Shown one piece after another: positions 20,765 through 21,769 of a DNA stretch of 21,769 nucleotides. The notes below the pieces were generated by a model. It was not told where the DNA came from. It ran no database searches and saw only the letters and a list, made by a program, of their open reading frames with translations. Position 1 is the stretch's first letter. Each line of letters starts with the position of its first letter. Location of the stretch: the IMG/VR virus record IMGVR_UViG_3300032331_004365, positions 1 through 21,769 of that record; one strand, 5' to 3'. Source of the stretch: a virus. The position numbers and the translations under genes are program-made.

Positions 20765-21769
20765 CTAAGTTGCAGCAGCGGCAGATCGGCGTGTTTGAGG
20801 TGCAGTGTTTGGCACTGTATTACCGGATGTTTGATAAATATTTATTATTTCATTAATTTGATTTCTAAACCCCGCTAGCTTTTGGTGTAAATTTTTATTA
20901 AAACCATCATCGGAGAAAATGTTATCTCTAATAAAAATTAAACTTTTTACAAAAGATTCAATGTTTTTTGGTAATATTATTTCATCTTCCCTTTTTGCAC
21001 TTATATAAACACCATGTATATAATTTGATATTCTACTTACATTTGATTTAGTTAGATCTATATTGAGATCTTCTGGTGTGCTTAATTTTTTAATTCTAAT
21101 TTGACTGAAATATTCTTTTAATATTGTGGTTAGTTTTATATCTAAATCTTGGTTTTTTTCACGAGAATTAAGATAGGCTATCCACAACTTCTTTATAAAA
21201 ACTTCTGGTTTCTCATCATTTAGTACGAGTTTTTTTCCTTGTTTGTGTGCATTATAAATACCCTCAATATACCTTGATATAGAGCCAGATCCTGGAACTT
21301 TTGATATAATGTATGTGCTATCTAATTTTTCCCTTTTTTCTCTTTCTTTTTCATATTCATTTGAATAAAACTTTTTCATTTGTGAAATAATTTTTATTCT
21401 TTCATTTTTATCTTTTGTTGAATCAAGCTTTGAAAGCAATTCATCCCAAGAAGGCTTGTATTCTCCTCTGACACCAAACATTTCTCCCCAACCATCGGCT
21501 CCCCCAGACTTCATATCAGAAAAGGGATTCCTGCCAGCCTCAACGCCTCGCCACAGACCAGCGACCGGTGATGTCAAAGCTTGAGTAACACCTCTTGCTG
21601 TTTGTCTTAAATTTGAACCAAGTTCTTTTTTAGATTGTTTTCTAGACTCTGGGGATCCAATAACAGACCCTATTCCGCTTGCCGCTGTCTTGGCACCACC
21701 CCAAACAGTATTTCCCAAGCCCCTTACAAATTGTTTGCCGAATGTTCCAACTCCACTAATGCCGGCATC
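20765..21769 (-). CDS. 5'-truncated protein with internal ~60-residue duplication
   Basis: The frame stays open to the window edge, so the start lies beyond it; a TTG at 21718 is probably internal. Visible length is 334 residues. The N-terminal visible part is Gly/Ser/Ala-rich (VGTFGKQFVRGLGNTVWGG, SGIGSVIGSPES) and looks like a flexible or membrane-interacting region. Then follow charged helices (EYEKEREKREKLDS) and two similar segments: ISRYIEGIYNAHKQGKKLVL onwards, and ISNYIHGVYISAKREDEIIL onwards, each about 60 residues. The end (QTRRSAAAAT) is low complexity. No family recognised. It is convergent with the GlcNAc transferase gene, with ten bases between. Confidence 0.72.
   Translation of the reverse strand, partial: DAGISGVGTFGKQFVRGLGNTVWGGAKTAASGIGSVIGSPESRKQSKKELGSNLRQTARGVTQALTSPVAGLWRGVEAGRNPFSDMKSGGADGWGEMFGVRGEYKPSWDELLSKLDSTKDKNERIKIISQMKKFYSNEYEKEREKREKLDSTYIISKVPGSGSISRYIEGIYNAHKQGKKLVLNDEKPEVFIKKLWIAYLNSREKNQDLDIKLTTILKEYFSQIRIKKLSTPEDLNIDLTKSNVSRISNYIHGVYISAKREDEIILPKNIESFVKSLIFIRDNIFSDDGFNKNLHQKLAGFRNQINEIINIYQTSGNTVPNTAPQTRRSAAAAT
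20855..21280 (-). repeat. Internal protein duplication (two ~60-residue copies)
   Basis: Copy one lies at about 21280-21098 and copy two at about 21031-20855 on the minus strand. Shared pattern: I-S-x-Y-I-x-G-[IV]-Y, then Lys/acid-rich residues, [LI]-[VI]-L, F-[IV]-K-x-L, and a closing F-x-x-Q-I. Similarity is at protein level; the DNA has diverged. Confidence 0.7.

Noticed and set aside
20754-20800. GCTAGC and GCAGCAGCGGCAG near the convergent junction as a terminator
   Set aside because: Only a 6-bp palindrome and a GC-rich stretch that is the Ala-rich coding end of the right-end protein; no hairpin plus T tract.

Overview
This window looks like part of the genome of an AT-rich, T4-related tailed phage with a contractile tail. 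No host genes, rRNA, tRNA, integrase or transposase are visible. The phage assignment rests on virion genes that can be recognised from protein patterns: tail sheath (gp18-like), two tail tube paralogues (gp19-like), tail sheath stabiliser (gp15-like), two neck proteins (gp13-like and gp14-like), a baseplate-type zinc-ribbon protein (gp26-like) and a gp55-like late sigma factor. All assignments were made by reading the proteins; no database search was run. The host cannot be determined.

Layout. 1-1410 (+): the end of a very acidic protein, then two small proteins whose N-termini resemble the T4 capsid-targeting peptide. 1412-6566 (-): a transcription block with gp15-like, a 65-aa protein, sheath, tube A, a strong terminator, tube B and a small possible helix-turn-helix protein. 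6577-7520 (+): a possible DUF6065-like protein and a 42-aa peptide. 7513-8484 (-): gp14-like neck protein and a small structural-type protein. 8528-9100 (+): a Lys/Glu-rich protein. 9079-13467 (-): an 88-aa protein and a 1372-aa giant. 13507-14837 (+): gp13-like neck protein and another protein with a capsid-targeting-like N-terminus. 14834-15337 (-): gp55-like sigma. 15379-16457 (+): a 47-aa peptide and a GT2/TPR protein. 16440-17494 (-): three small proteins, one a DUF1360-like membrane protein. 17573-20754 (+): gp26-like protein, an overlapping small ORF in the -1 frame, a beta-rich protein and a GlcNAc-type glycosyltransferase. 20765-end (-): a 5'-truncated protein with an internal duplication. 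The strand changes eleven times, and four convergent gene pairs overlap at their 3' ends. There is no gene-free stretch above 300 bases.

How the genes fit together. Most of the window builds the neck and contractile tail, with gp55-like sigma probably directing late transcription of these genes. Several first-in-block genes have a TATATA-like box directly against the start codon and no clear Shine-Dalgarno, whereas internal genes have good ones. Four proteins, including the 1372-aa giant, begin with a short F-x-x-[WF] peptide, three of them followed by an [LI]-x-E site. This suggests a set of internal head proteins packaged and then trimmed by a gp21-like protease.

The two most interesting signals are that candidate set of capsid-targeted cargo proteins, and a possible programmed -1 frameshift (T TTT TTC) joining the gp26-like protein to a small downstream frame that has no ATG near its conserved beginning.
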